From: Pseudorhodoplanes sp.
GTDB taxonomy: Bacteria > Pseudomonadota > Alphaproteobacteria > Rhizobiales > Xanthobacteraceae
Direction: 5' to 3'
Assembly: GCA_008933495.1 (NCBI GenBank)
Contig: WBUW01000252.1
Coordinates: forward strand, 1-5,168
Length of the DNA: 5,168 nucleotides
Below are positions 1-5,168 of this stretch, in pieces; the stretch's first letter is position 1; each line of letters opens with the position of its first letter. The notes under the pieces were generated by a model, which had not been told where the DNA came from, did no database searches, and saw only the letters and a list, made by a program, of their open reading frames with translations. The position numbers and the translations under genes were made by a program.

Positions 1-422
1 GCGCCGAACTGGCCGACATTCTGCATCTGGGCGCAACGCCTTATGGCGAGCGGCGCGTCATCAATATTCTTGGCGGCACCGTGGAAGGCCCGCGGCTCAG
101 GGGCACGATCCTGCCCGGCGGCGCCGACTGGCAAATCATCCGCGCCGACGGCGCCGCCGACATCCGCGCCCGCTACACGATTGCCGCCGAGACCGGCGGC
201 CTCGTTCTTGTCAACAGCGAGGGTCTGCGGCACGGCCCGCCCGAGGTGATGGCGCGCCTTGCACGCGGCGAAAGGCTCGATTCCTCACTCTATTATTTCC
301 GGACCGTGATGCGGTTCGAGACCGCCGATCCCGCGCTCGACTGGCTCAACCGCATCCTCGCGCTGGCCCGCGGCGCGCGCGAGGCACGGGCGGTACGGCT
401 CGACGTATACCAGGTGCTCTGA
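1..422 (+). CDS. DUF3237 (UPF0311) family protein, 5' end missing
   Basis: The frame is open from base 3 to a TGA at 420-422, giving 139 residues of a protein that starts before the window. Family members are usually about 150 aa, so only some 10-20 N-terminal residues seem to be missing. Seen in the fragment: the G-x-R-x-x-I-x-I-x-GGT-x-EGPRLRG core (residues 15-34), LPGGADWQ (37-44), an ARYTI strand, RHGPPEVM (76-83) and YYFRT...RFET (97-107), all in the usual DUF3237 order. The family is a small, probably soluble beta-rich protein with no established biochemical role. No signal peptide or membrane segment is visible in the part present. It lies 94 nt upstream of a CoA-dependent catabolic gene set on the same strand, which suggests a related role, but this is context only. 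The family call is firm; the function is unknown. Confidence 0.88.
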   Translation, partial: AELADILHLGATPYGERRVINILGGTVEGPRLRGTILPGGADWQIIRADGAADIRARYTIAAETGGLVLVNSEGLRHGPPEVMARLARGERLDSSLYYFRTVMRFETADPALDWLNRILALARGAREARAVRLDVYQVL

Positions 423-516
423 CCGTCGCCGCGCCGCGCCGGACGGCCGGCATTCTTGACCGCTTCCGGCGGAAATGTAATGTCATATAACAAATAGGCC
501 GGGAGGATGCTCGAAC
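423..516 (+). promoter_or_regulatory. Intergenic control region with candidate promoter/operator
   Basis: This is the only gap of any size in the window. After a GC-rich first half (423-450) it holds an AT-rich patch at about 473-495 that stands out from its surroundings. Seen: TTGACC at 456-461, which could be a -35 box, with TAATGT at 478-483 after a 16-nt spacer as a poor -10; the better-looking TATAAC at 486-491 is too far away (24 nt). Also seen are an 11-nt palindrome TTCCG-G-CGGAA (464-474), a tandem AATGT repeat (474-483) and an imperfect palindrome TGTCATATAACA (481-492). Such symmetry over a promoter would suit a dimeric repressor of the MarR or TetR kind, common for aromatic acid genes, but no regulator gene is in the window. 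The promoter and operator are inference. Confidence 0.4.
501..506 (+). promoter_or_regulatory. Shine-Dalgarno of the enoyl-CoA hydratase gene
   Basis: GGGAGG lies 10 nt before the ATG at 517 and fits the 16S anti-Shine-Dalgarno well. It supports 517 as the start. The nearer ATG at 507 abuts this motif without spacing and opens a different frame with no recognisable protein. Confidence 0.7.
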
Positions 517-1314
517 ATGGCCGCCGAAACGCCCATTGCCGGATTGCCGCAATCGCTCGCAGGAACGCTGCGCGGCGAGCTCGCGATCCTGCGCCTGGCG
601 CGCCCCGAAAAGCGCAACGCGCTCGACGATACCACGGTCTACGGCATCGAAACCTTTTTCGATTCCCTGCCCGCCACCGTTCGCGCGGTCGTGTTGCACG
701 GCGAGGGTGAACATTTTTCCGCCGGCCTCGACCTCACCGAACTGACGATCCGCAACACGGCCGAAGCGGTGCACCATTCGCGCAACTGGCACCGCGTGTT
801 CGAGCGCTTCGAATTCGGCAACGTTCCGGTCGTAGCGGTGCTGCACGGCGCCATCGTCGGCGGCGGCCTTGAACTCGCCTCGGCCTGCCATGTCCGCGTC
901 GCCGAACGCTCGGCCTATTACGCGCTGCCGGAAGGAAGCCGCGGCATCTATGTCGGCGGCGGCGGCTCGGTGCGCATCCCGCGCCTGATCGGCGTCGCGC
1001 GCATGATGGACATGATGCTGACCGGACGCACCTACGACGCCGCCGAAGGCCAGAGCATAGGATTGACGCAATATCTGGTCGATGATGGCACCGGTCTGGA
1101 CAAGGGTCTCGAACTCGCGGCGCGCATCGCAGGCAACACCCAGCTCACCAACTATGCCATCATGCATGTCCTGCCCCGCATCGCCGACAGCGATCCGGCG
1201 GGCGGCTACCTGATGGAAAGCCTGATGGCCGCGATCGCCTCCGGCGACGAGGAAGCGCAGGTGCGCCTGCGGGATTTTCTCGAAAAGCGCGCGCCTAAGG
1301 TCCTGCGCGGCTGA
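517..1314 (+). CDS. Enoyl-CoA hydratase/isomerase (crotonase) family protein
   Basis: This 265-aa protein has the usual length for a single-domain crotonase. It is expected to add water across the alpha-beta double bond of an enoyl-CoA in the cytoplasm. Seen: PEKRNAL near the N-terminus (30-36), the CoA-binding/oxyanion segment HFSAGLDL (66-73, with A69), the second oxyanion segment GGGLE (115-119), and PEG at 138-140. E119 and E139 are 20 residues apart, exactly as the two catalytic glutamates of rat mitochondrial enoyl-CoA hydratase (E144 and E164), so a true hydratase is likely. Hydroxycinnamoyl-CoA hydratase-lyases (Ech/HCHL) have Ser in place of the first Glu, so this does not look like one. 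A glycine-rich stretch (GIYVGGGGS, 143-151) follows the second Glu. It is the first gene of the tight cluster and has a strong Shine-Dalgarno. The aromatic substrate is inferred from the downstream ligase; another enoyl-CoA, or isomerase activity, remains possible. Confidence 0.88.
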   Translation: MAAETPIAGLPQSLAGTLRGELAILRLARPEKRNALDDTTVYGIETFFDSLPATVRAVVLHGEGEHFSAGLDLTELTIRNTAEAVHHSRNWHRVFERFEFGNVPVVAVLHGAIVGGGLELASACHVRVAERSAYYALPEGSRGIYVGGGGSVRIPRLIGVARMMDMMLTGRTYDAAEGQSIGLTQYLVDDGTGLDKGLELAARIAGNTQLTNYAIMHVLPRIADSDPAGGYLMESLMAAIASGDEEAQVRLRDFLEKRAPKVLRG

Positions 1315-1344
1315 TTGTCCGCGCGCAGCATGATCGAGTTTGCG

Positions 1345-3231
1345 ATGGCGGAAGCCGCACAGCATGGAACCGATGTCGCGACCGCGCCGTTCCGTCCGGT
1401 GCGCCTTGGCAAGCCCGACCTTGATGTCGAGCGCCGCGCGGACGGCACGATCGTCATCCGGCCGCGGCCGCAACTCGGCGATTATCCGCCGCGCCTGACC
1501 GACCGCCTGCATCATTGGGCGGAGCGGACGCCGGACAAGACCCTGTTCGCCGCACGCGATGCCGGCGGCGCGTGGCGCACGATCAGCTACGCGCAGGCGC
1601 TCGACACCGCCCGCCGCATCGGCGAGGCGCTGCTCGCGCGCGGCCTTTCCGCCGCGCGGCCGGTCGTGATCCTTTCCGGCAACGATCTCGAACACGCCAT
1701 GATCGGGCTGGGCTGCCTCTATGCCGGCGTCGCCTACGCGCCGGTCTCGCCGGCTTATTCGCTGGTCTCGACCGACTTCGGCAAGCTGCGCCAGATTTTC
1801 ACCCTGCTCACGCCCGGACTGGTGTTCGCGTCCGACGGACAGATGTTCGGCAAGGCGCTGGCGGCGGCCATTCCCGCCGATGCGGAAATCGTGGTCACGC
1901 GCCATCCGCCGGCCGAACGCAAGGCGACGCTGTTTTCCGAACTCGCCGCCACCGCGCCGGGTCCGGCGATCGAGGAGGCGAACCGGCGCGTCGACCCCGA
2001 TACGATCGCCAAGTTCCTGTTCACGTCCGGCTCCACGGGCCAGCCGAAAGGCGTCATCAACACGCAGCGGATGCTGTGCGCCAACCAGGTCATGATCCGC
2101 TCCGCGCTGGCCTATTTCCAGGATGAGCCGCCGGTCACGATCGACTGGGCGCCCTGGCATCACACCGCCGGCGGCAATCACGATGTCGGTCTCGTTCTCT
2201 ACAATGGCGGCACCTTCTATATCGACGAGGGCAAGCCGCTGCCGGGCGCGATCGAGGCCACCGTGCGCAATCTCAAAGAGGTCGCGCCGACCTGGTACTT
2301 CAACGTGCCCAAGGGCTTCGAAGCGCTGTTGCCCTATTTCCGCAGCGATGCGCAGTTGCGGCAGAATTTCTTCAGCCGCCTCAAGGTGCTGTGGTTTGCC
2401 GGCGCGGCTTTGTCCAAGCCGGTCTTCGACGAAATGCAGGAGCTTGCGCTGCGCACCTGCGGCGAGCGCATCCTGTTCCTCACCGGCTTCGGCGCCACCG
2501 AAACCGCGCCCTGCGCCCTGGTGCGCACCGAGGACACGACCAATCCCTCGAACATGGGATTGCCGGTGCCCGGCATGGCGCTCAAGCTCGTGCCGGTCGA
2601 CGGCAAGCTCGAAGCGCGCGTGAAGGGGCCGAACGTCACGCCCGGTTATTGGCGCGCGCCCGACCTCACCGCGCAGGCCTTCGACGCGGAGGGCTATTAC
2701 CGGCTCGGCGACGCGATGAAATTGGAAGACTCGGCGCGGCCGGACCGCGGCCTGCTGTTCGACGGACGCGTGGCCGAGGATTTCAAGCTCTCGACCGGCA
2801 CCTGGGTCAGCGTCGGGCCCCTGCGCGGTCGCATCATCGATTACTTCGCGCCCTATGTGCGCGACGTGGTGATCGCCGGCCAGGACCGCAACGAGATCGG
2901 CGCGCTCGTCTTTCCCGCGCTCGACGCCTGCCGCGCGCTCGCCCCCGATCTGCCGGACGCGGCCGACGCGGCGGCGATCCTGTCCGACGCACGGGTGCGC
3001 GCGGAATTCGCCCGGCGTTTGCGGGCCTTCGCCAAAACCAGCACCGGCAGCTCCAACCGCGCCTGCCGGCTCGTCCTTTTGGCGGAGCCGCCCTCGCTCG
3101 ATGCCGGCGAGATGACCGACAAGGGCTCGATCAACCAGCGCGCCGTGCTCCACCGGCGCGGCGCGATCGTGCAGTCGCTCTATGCCGATCCGCCGCCGGC
3201 CTCCATCATCGTTCTCGACGAAAGATCCTGA
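1345..3231 (+). CDS. fcs: Feruloyl-CoA synthase-family acyl-CoA ligase (AMP-forming)
   Basis: A 628-aa ANL-superfamily adenylating enzyme. It should convert an aryl-propenoic acid (ferulate, p-coumarate or caffeate in studied members) plus ATP and CoA to the CoA thioester, AMP and PPi, in the cytoplasm. Seen, numbered from ATG 1345: P-loop TSGSTGQPKG (227-236), GFGATETAP (381-389, the A5 motif), YRLGD (452-456, in place of the common Y-x-TGD), and the hinge FDGRVAEDFKLSTGTWV (about 473-489). Near the C-terminus MTDKGSINQR carries K593, the likely adenylation lysine. EDFKLSTGTWV, and KGPNVTPGYW before it, are hallmarks of the feruloyl-CoA synthase subgroup rather than of long-chain or acetyl-CoA ligases. 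The start is uncertain: ATG 1345 has a weak GAG 6 nt upstream; ATG 1330 (5 residues longer) and TTG 1315 are in frame but lack a well-placed ribosome site. It follows the hydratase by 30 nt. The family is firm; the exact acid substrate is not. Confidence 0.87.
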   Translation: MAEAAQHGTDVATAPFRPVRLGKPDLDVERRADGTIVIRPRPQLGDYPPRLTDRLHHWAERTPDKTLFAARDAGGAWRTISYAQALDTARRIGEALLARGLSAARPVVILSGNDLEHAMIGLGCLYAGVAYAPVSPAYSLVSTDFGKLRQIFTLLTPGLVFASDGQMFGKALAAAIPADAEIVVTRHPPAERKATLFSELAATAPGPAIEEANRRVDPDTIAKFLFTSGSTGQPKGVINTQRMLCANQVMIRSALAYFQDEPPVTIDWAPWHHTAGGNHDVGLVLYNGGTFYIDEGKPLPGAIEATVRNLKEVAPTWYFNVPKGFEALLPYFRSDAQLRQNFFSRLKVLWFAGAALSKPVFDEMQELALRTCGERILFLTGFGATETAPCALVRTEDTTNPSNMGLPVPGMALKLVPVDGKLEARVKGPNVTPGYWRAPDLTAQAFDAEGYYRLGDAMKLEDSARPDRGLLFDGRVAEDFKLSTGTWVSVGPLRGRIIDYFAPYVRDVVIAGQDRNEIGALVFPALDACRALAPDLPDAADAAAILSDARVRAEFARRLRAFAKTSTGSSNRACRLVLLAEPPSLDAGEMTDKGSINQRAVLHRRGAIVQSLYADPPPASIIVLDERS

Positions 3232-3232
3232 C

Positions 3233-4498
3233 ATGACCGATCCTGTTGCCGGAATCGGCGCCACCTTCAGCGATGCCTGGCTGCTCGACGGCGTGCGCAC
3301 GCCGTTCGCCGACTATAACGGGCCGCTCGCCTCCGCCTCGCCGATCGATCTCGGCATCAAGGCCGCACGCGAAGCGCTGGCGCGCGCCGGCGTCGCGCCC
3401 GCCGATATCGGCACCGTCATCGCCGGCAGCATGGCGCAGGCAAGCTTCGACGCCTACATGCTGCCGCGCCATATCGCGCTCTATGGCGGCGCGCCGATCG
3501 CGACGCCGGCCCATCTGGTGCAGCGCGTGTGCGGCACCGGCATCGAGGTGCTGAGCCAGGCCGCCGACGCCACCTCGCTCGGACGCGCCGACGTCGCGCT
3601 TTGCGTCGGCGCCGAATCCATGAGCCGCAACCCGGTCGCCGCCTATACCCATCGCGGCGGCTTCCGCATGGGGCAGGTCGAGTTCAAGGATTTCCTGTGG
3701 GAGGCACTGCTCGACCCCTCGGCCAATGTCACCATGGGCGACACGGCGGAAAATCTCGCGCGCCAGTACCAGATCACGCGGCCGGAAGTGGACGCGTTTG
3801 CGGCGCGCAGCTTCGAGCGGGCGGTGAACGCGCAGAAGGACGGATTCCTCGCCGGCGAGATTGCGCCGGTGACCAGCGAGACCTTCGAGCGCGACGGCTA
3901 TAATCCGCGCGGCATCAGGCTTGCGCGCGAGACGAAGCAGGTCGCGGCCGACACGCACGTGCGGCCCTCCCCGCTCGAAGCGCTGTCCAAGATCAAGCCG
4001 GCCTTCGGCGGCGTGCAGACCGGCGGCAATTCGTCGGCGATCGTCGACGGCGCGGCGGCGGCGATCGTGGTGGCGAAGGCCTATCTCGACCGGACCAAGA
4101 AAACGCCGCTGGCCCGCCTGCTCGCGAGCGCGGTGGTCGGCGTGCCGCCGGAAATCATGGGCATCGGACCGGTGCCGGCGATCAGGGCGGTGCTTGCGCG
4201 CGCCGGCCTGGCGCTGTCCGCCATCGGCCGCTTCGAAATCAACGAGGCGTTCGGCGCGCAGGTGATGGCGTGCGCGCGCGAACTCGGGCTCGACGAGGAC
4301 AAGCTGAACGTGAACGGCGGCGCCATCGCCATCGGCCACCCGCTCGGCGCCACCGGGGTGCGCCTCTCGGTCACGCTCGCGCGCGAACTCAAGCGCGCCA
4401 ATCTGCGCTATGGCATAGCCTCCGCCTGTATCGGCGGCGGCCAGGGCATCGCGCTGCTCGTCGAAAATCCCGATGCCGCGCTCAAGGGGAACAACTGA
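3233..4498 (+). CDS. Thiolase (acetyl-CoA acetyltransferase family)
   Basis: A 421-aa protein, the normal length for a thiolase. In this context it would cleave a beta-ketoacyl-CoA with free CoA to acetyl-CoA and an acyl-CoA two carbons shorter. The whole catalytic set is visible: nucleophile C100 in QRVCGTG, N337 in NEAFGAQ, H369 in GHPLGATG, and C399 in ACIGGGQG. AESMSRNP marks the usual loop, followed by RGGFRMGQVEFKDFLWEALLDP in the substrate-side loop domain, which differs from the loop of housekeeping acetoacetyl-CoA thiolases and suggests a catabolic subgroup. The N-terminal DGVRTPF is typical, so ATG 3233 fits; an ATG at 3182 in the same frame lies inside the ligase gene. Only one base separates this start from the ligase stop (TGAcATG), and the ribosome site is weak (GAAAG at 3220-3224), so translation is probably coupled. 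It could also serve ordinary fatty-acid beta-oxidation; an aryl-beta-ketoacyl-CoA substrate is inference from neighbours. Confidence 0.9.
   Translation: MTDPVAGIGATFSDAWLLDGVRTPFADYNGPLASASPIDLGIKAAREALARAGVAPADIGTVIAGSMAQASFDAYMLPRHIALYGGAPIATPAHLVQRVCGTGIEVLSQAADATSLGRADVALCVGAESMSRNPVAAYTHRGGFRMGQVEFKDFLWEALLDPSANVTMGDTAENLARQYQITRPEVDAFAARSFERAVNAQKDGFLAGEIAPVTSETFERDGYNPRGIRLARETKQVAADTHVRPSPLEALSKIKPAFGGVQTGGNSSAIVDGAAAAIVVAKAYLDRTKKTPLARLLASAVVGVPPEIMGIGPVPAIRAVLARAGLALSAIGRFEINEAFGAQVMACARELGLDEDKLNVNGGAIAIGHPLGATGVRLSVTLARELKRANLRYGIASACIGGGQGIALLVENPDAALKGNN
4484..4490 (+). promoter_or_regulatory. Shine-Dalgarno of the SDR dehydrogenase gene
   Basis: AAGGGGA sits 10 nt before ATG 4501, inside the last codons of the thiolase gene. 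It supports the chosen start and independent initiation of the dehydrogenase, in addition to any coupling across the 2-nt gap. Confidence 0.6.
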
Positions 4499-4500
4499 CG

Positions 4501-5168
4501 ATGGACGTGAAAGGACAGGTTGCGATCATTACCGGCGGCGCCTCCGGGCTTGGCGCCGCCACCGCCGAGGTGCTGGCGGCGGCGGGGGCGAAAGTCGCGC
4601 TGCTCGACCTCAACGAAAAGGCCGCCGCCGAGCAGGCGGCAAAGCTCGGCGGCATGGCCGCGGCCTGCGACGTCGCCGACGAGGCGAGCGCGCAGTCGGC
4701 GCTCAAAAAAGTGCGCGAGGCGCTCGGCGTGGCGCGCGTTCTGGTCAGTTGCGCCGGCATCGGGCCGGCCAGGCGCATTCTCGGCCGCGACGGGCCGATG
4801 CCGCTGTCGGACTACCGGCGCGTGATCGAGATCAACCTGATCGGCACCTTCAACATGATGCGGCTTGCCGCCGCCGACATGAGCAAGGCCGACCCGGTCG
4901 GCGGCGAACGCGGTGTCATCATCTCCACCGCCTCGGTCGCCGCCTTCGAGGGCCAGATCGGGCAGGCGGCCTATTCCTCCTCCAAGGGCGGCGTTGCCGC
5001 ACTCACGCTGCCGGCGGCGCGCGAATTCGCGCAGTTCGGCGTGCGGGTGCTGGCGATCGCGCCCGGCATTTTCGGCACGCCGATGCTCAAGACGCTGCCG
5101 CAGGAGGCGCAGGACAGCCTCGGCGCCTCGGTGCCGTTCCCCAGGCGGCTCGGCGAGCCGCCTGGGGA
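4501..5168 (+). CDS. SDR 3-hydroxyacyl-CoA dehydrogenase, HSD10-like, 3' end missing
   Basis: The frame stays open from ATG 4501 to the window end: 222 complete residues of a family normally about 255 aa, so some 30 residues are missing. It is a classical short-chain dehydrogenase. Seen: the Rossmann motif TGGASGLG (11-18), D36 after the second strand, which favours NAD over NADP, D57 in CDVAD, CAGIG (84-88, in place of the common NNAG), N112 in EINLIGTF, S145 in STASVAAFEG, and Y158-x-x-x-K162. STASVAAFEGQIGQAAYSSSKGG, APGIFGTPML and the late VPFPRRLGEP closely follow mammalian HSD17B10 (3-hydroxyacyl-CoA dehydrogenase type 2), which oxidises L-3-hydroxyacyl-CoA with NAD+. Next to a hydratase and a thiolase, this supplies the beta-hydroxyl oxidation step. 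The start is fixed by the AAGGGGA upstream and by the MDVKGQVAIITGG opening. A 3-hydroxy-2-methylbutyryl-CoA-type substrate is an alternative. Confidence 0.9.
   Translation, partial: MDVKGQVAIITGGASGLGAATAEVLAAAGAKVALLDLNEKAAAEQAAKLGGMAAACDVADEASAQSALKKVREALGVARVLVSCAGIGPARRILGRDGPMPLSDYRRVIEINLIGTFNMMRLAAADMSKADPVGGERGVIISTASVAAFEGQIGQAAYSSSKGGVAALTLPAAREFAQFGVRVLAIAPGIFGTPMLKTLPQEAQDSLGASVPFPRRLGEPPG

Larger units (their letters stand above)
517..5168 (+). other. Putative beta-oxidative acid-catabolism operon (continues past window)
   Basis: Hydratase, CoA ligase, thiolase and dehydrogenase run in one direction with gaps of 30, 1 and 2 nt and no visible terminator between them, so a single mRNA is expected from the 423-516 region. 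The order of chemistry would be ligase, hydratase, dehydrogenase, thiolase: one full beta-oxidation turn on an unsaturated acid. No acyl-CoA dehydrogenase is in the window, which is consistent with a substrate that already carries the alpha-beta double bond, as cinnamates do. The DUF3237 gene upstream may or may not be co-transcribed. The operon is well supported by layout; the pathway is inferred from enzyme families. Confidence 0.75.

Noticed and set aside
438..457. Possible intrinsic terminator after the DUF3237 gene (GCCGG-ACGG-CCGGC then ATTCTT)
   Set aside because: The stem is only 5 bp and the following tract has too few consecutive T residues. GC-rich palindromes this short are expected by chance here, so read-through from the DUF3237 gene into the operon cannot be excluded.
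507..710. Small + strand frame starting at ATG 507
   Set aside because: It overlaps the hydratase gene in another frame, its start is directly against the GGGAGG without spacing, and the product is Arg/Ala-rich with no family resemblance.
517..1314. Naming the crotonase as feruloyl-CoA hydratase-lyase (Ech) because it sits next to a feruloyl-CoA synthase
   Set aside because: It keeps Glu at the first catalytic position (E119), where HCHL/Ech enzymes have Ser, and it lacks the W/Y-rich Ech signature segments; hydratase is the better-supported call.
2391..3236. A 281-codon + strand frame within the ligase gene
   Set aside because: It is a +1-type shadow with an Arg-rich product inside a gene whose own frame holds the A5, hinge and C-terminal lysine motifs; there is no sign of a frameshift.
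346..3300. A 984-codon open frame on the minus strand spanning the hydratase and ligase genes
   Set aside because: It is in exact codon register with the + strand genes (each antisense codon is the reverse complement of a sense codon). In that register stops need TTA, CTA or TCA sense codons, which are very rare in this GC-rich coding style. Its Arg/Ala/Gly/His-rich product resembles no family, whereas the + strand proteins carry complete active sites.
3206..4339. A 377-codon minus-strand open frame opposite the thiolase
   Set aside because: Same codon-register shadow effect; the low-complexity Arg/Ala/Gly product has no recognisable motif and the thiolase on the + strand is intact.

Overview
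The window is high-GC DNA (about two thirds G+C by eye) packed with genes, all on the + strand. Codon use and the style of the proteins suggest an alphaproteobacterium, most likely Hyphomicrobiales (a Bradyrhizobium/Rhodopseudomonas-like relative). The taxonomic call is inference from protein resemblance; no rRNA or other marker is present.

Layout: (1) 1-422, the 3' part of a DUF3237/UPF0311 protein of unknown function. (2) 423-516, the only real intergenic gap, holding an AT-rich patch with short repeats, a possible promoter/operator and a clear Shine-Dalgarno. (3) 517-1314, a crotonase-fold enoyl-CoA hydratase with both catalytic glutamates. (4) 1345-3231, an acyl-adenylating CoA ligase of the feruloyl-CoA synthase family. 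(5) 3233-4498, a thiolase with its full active site. (6) 4501-5168, an SDR dehydrogenase of the HSD10 / 3-hydroxyacyl-CoA dehydrogenase type 2 kind, cut by the window end. Genes 3-6 are separated by 30, 1 and 2 nt and almost certainly form one transcript.

Together the four enzymes make a complete beta-oxidation turn: activation of a (probably aryl-propenoic) acid to its CoA ester, hydration of the double bond, oxidation of the beta-hydroxyl, and thiolytic removal of acetyl-CoA. This fits CoA-dependent, beta-oxidative side-chain shortening of hydroxycinnamates such as ferulate or p-coumarate, rather than the retro-aldol hydratase-lyase route, because the crotonase carries hydratase-type catalytic residues. 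The actual substrate cannot be read from the sequence.

I see no mobile elements, RNA genes, CRISPR arrays or broken genes. Two very long antisense open frames are codon-register shadows. The points most worth a second look are the DUF3237 protein beside this pathway, the set of enzymes present, and the AT-rich control region at about 456-495. I do not see evidence for an exotic new system.
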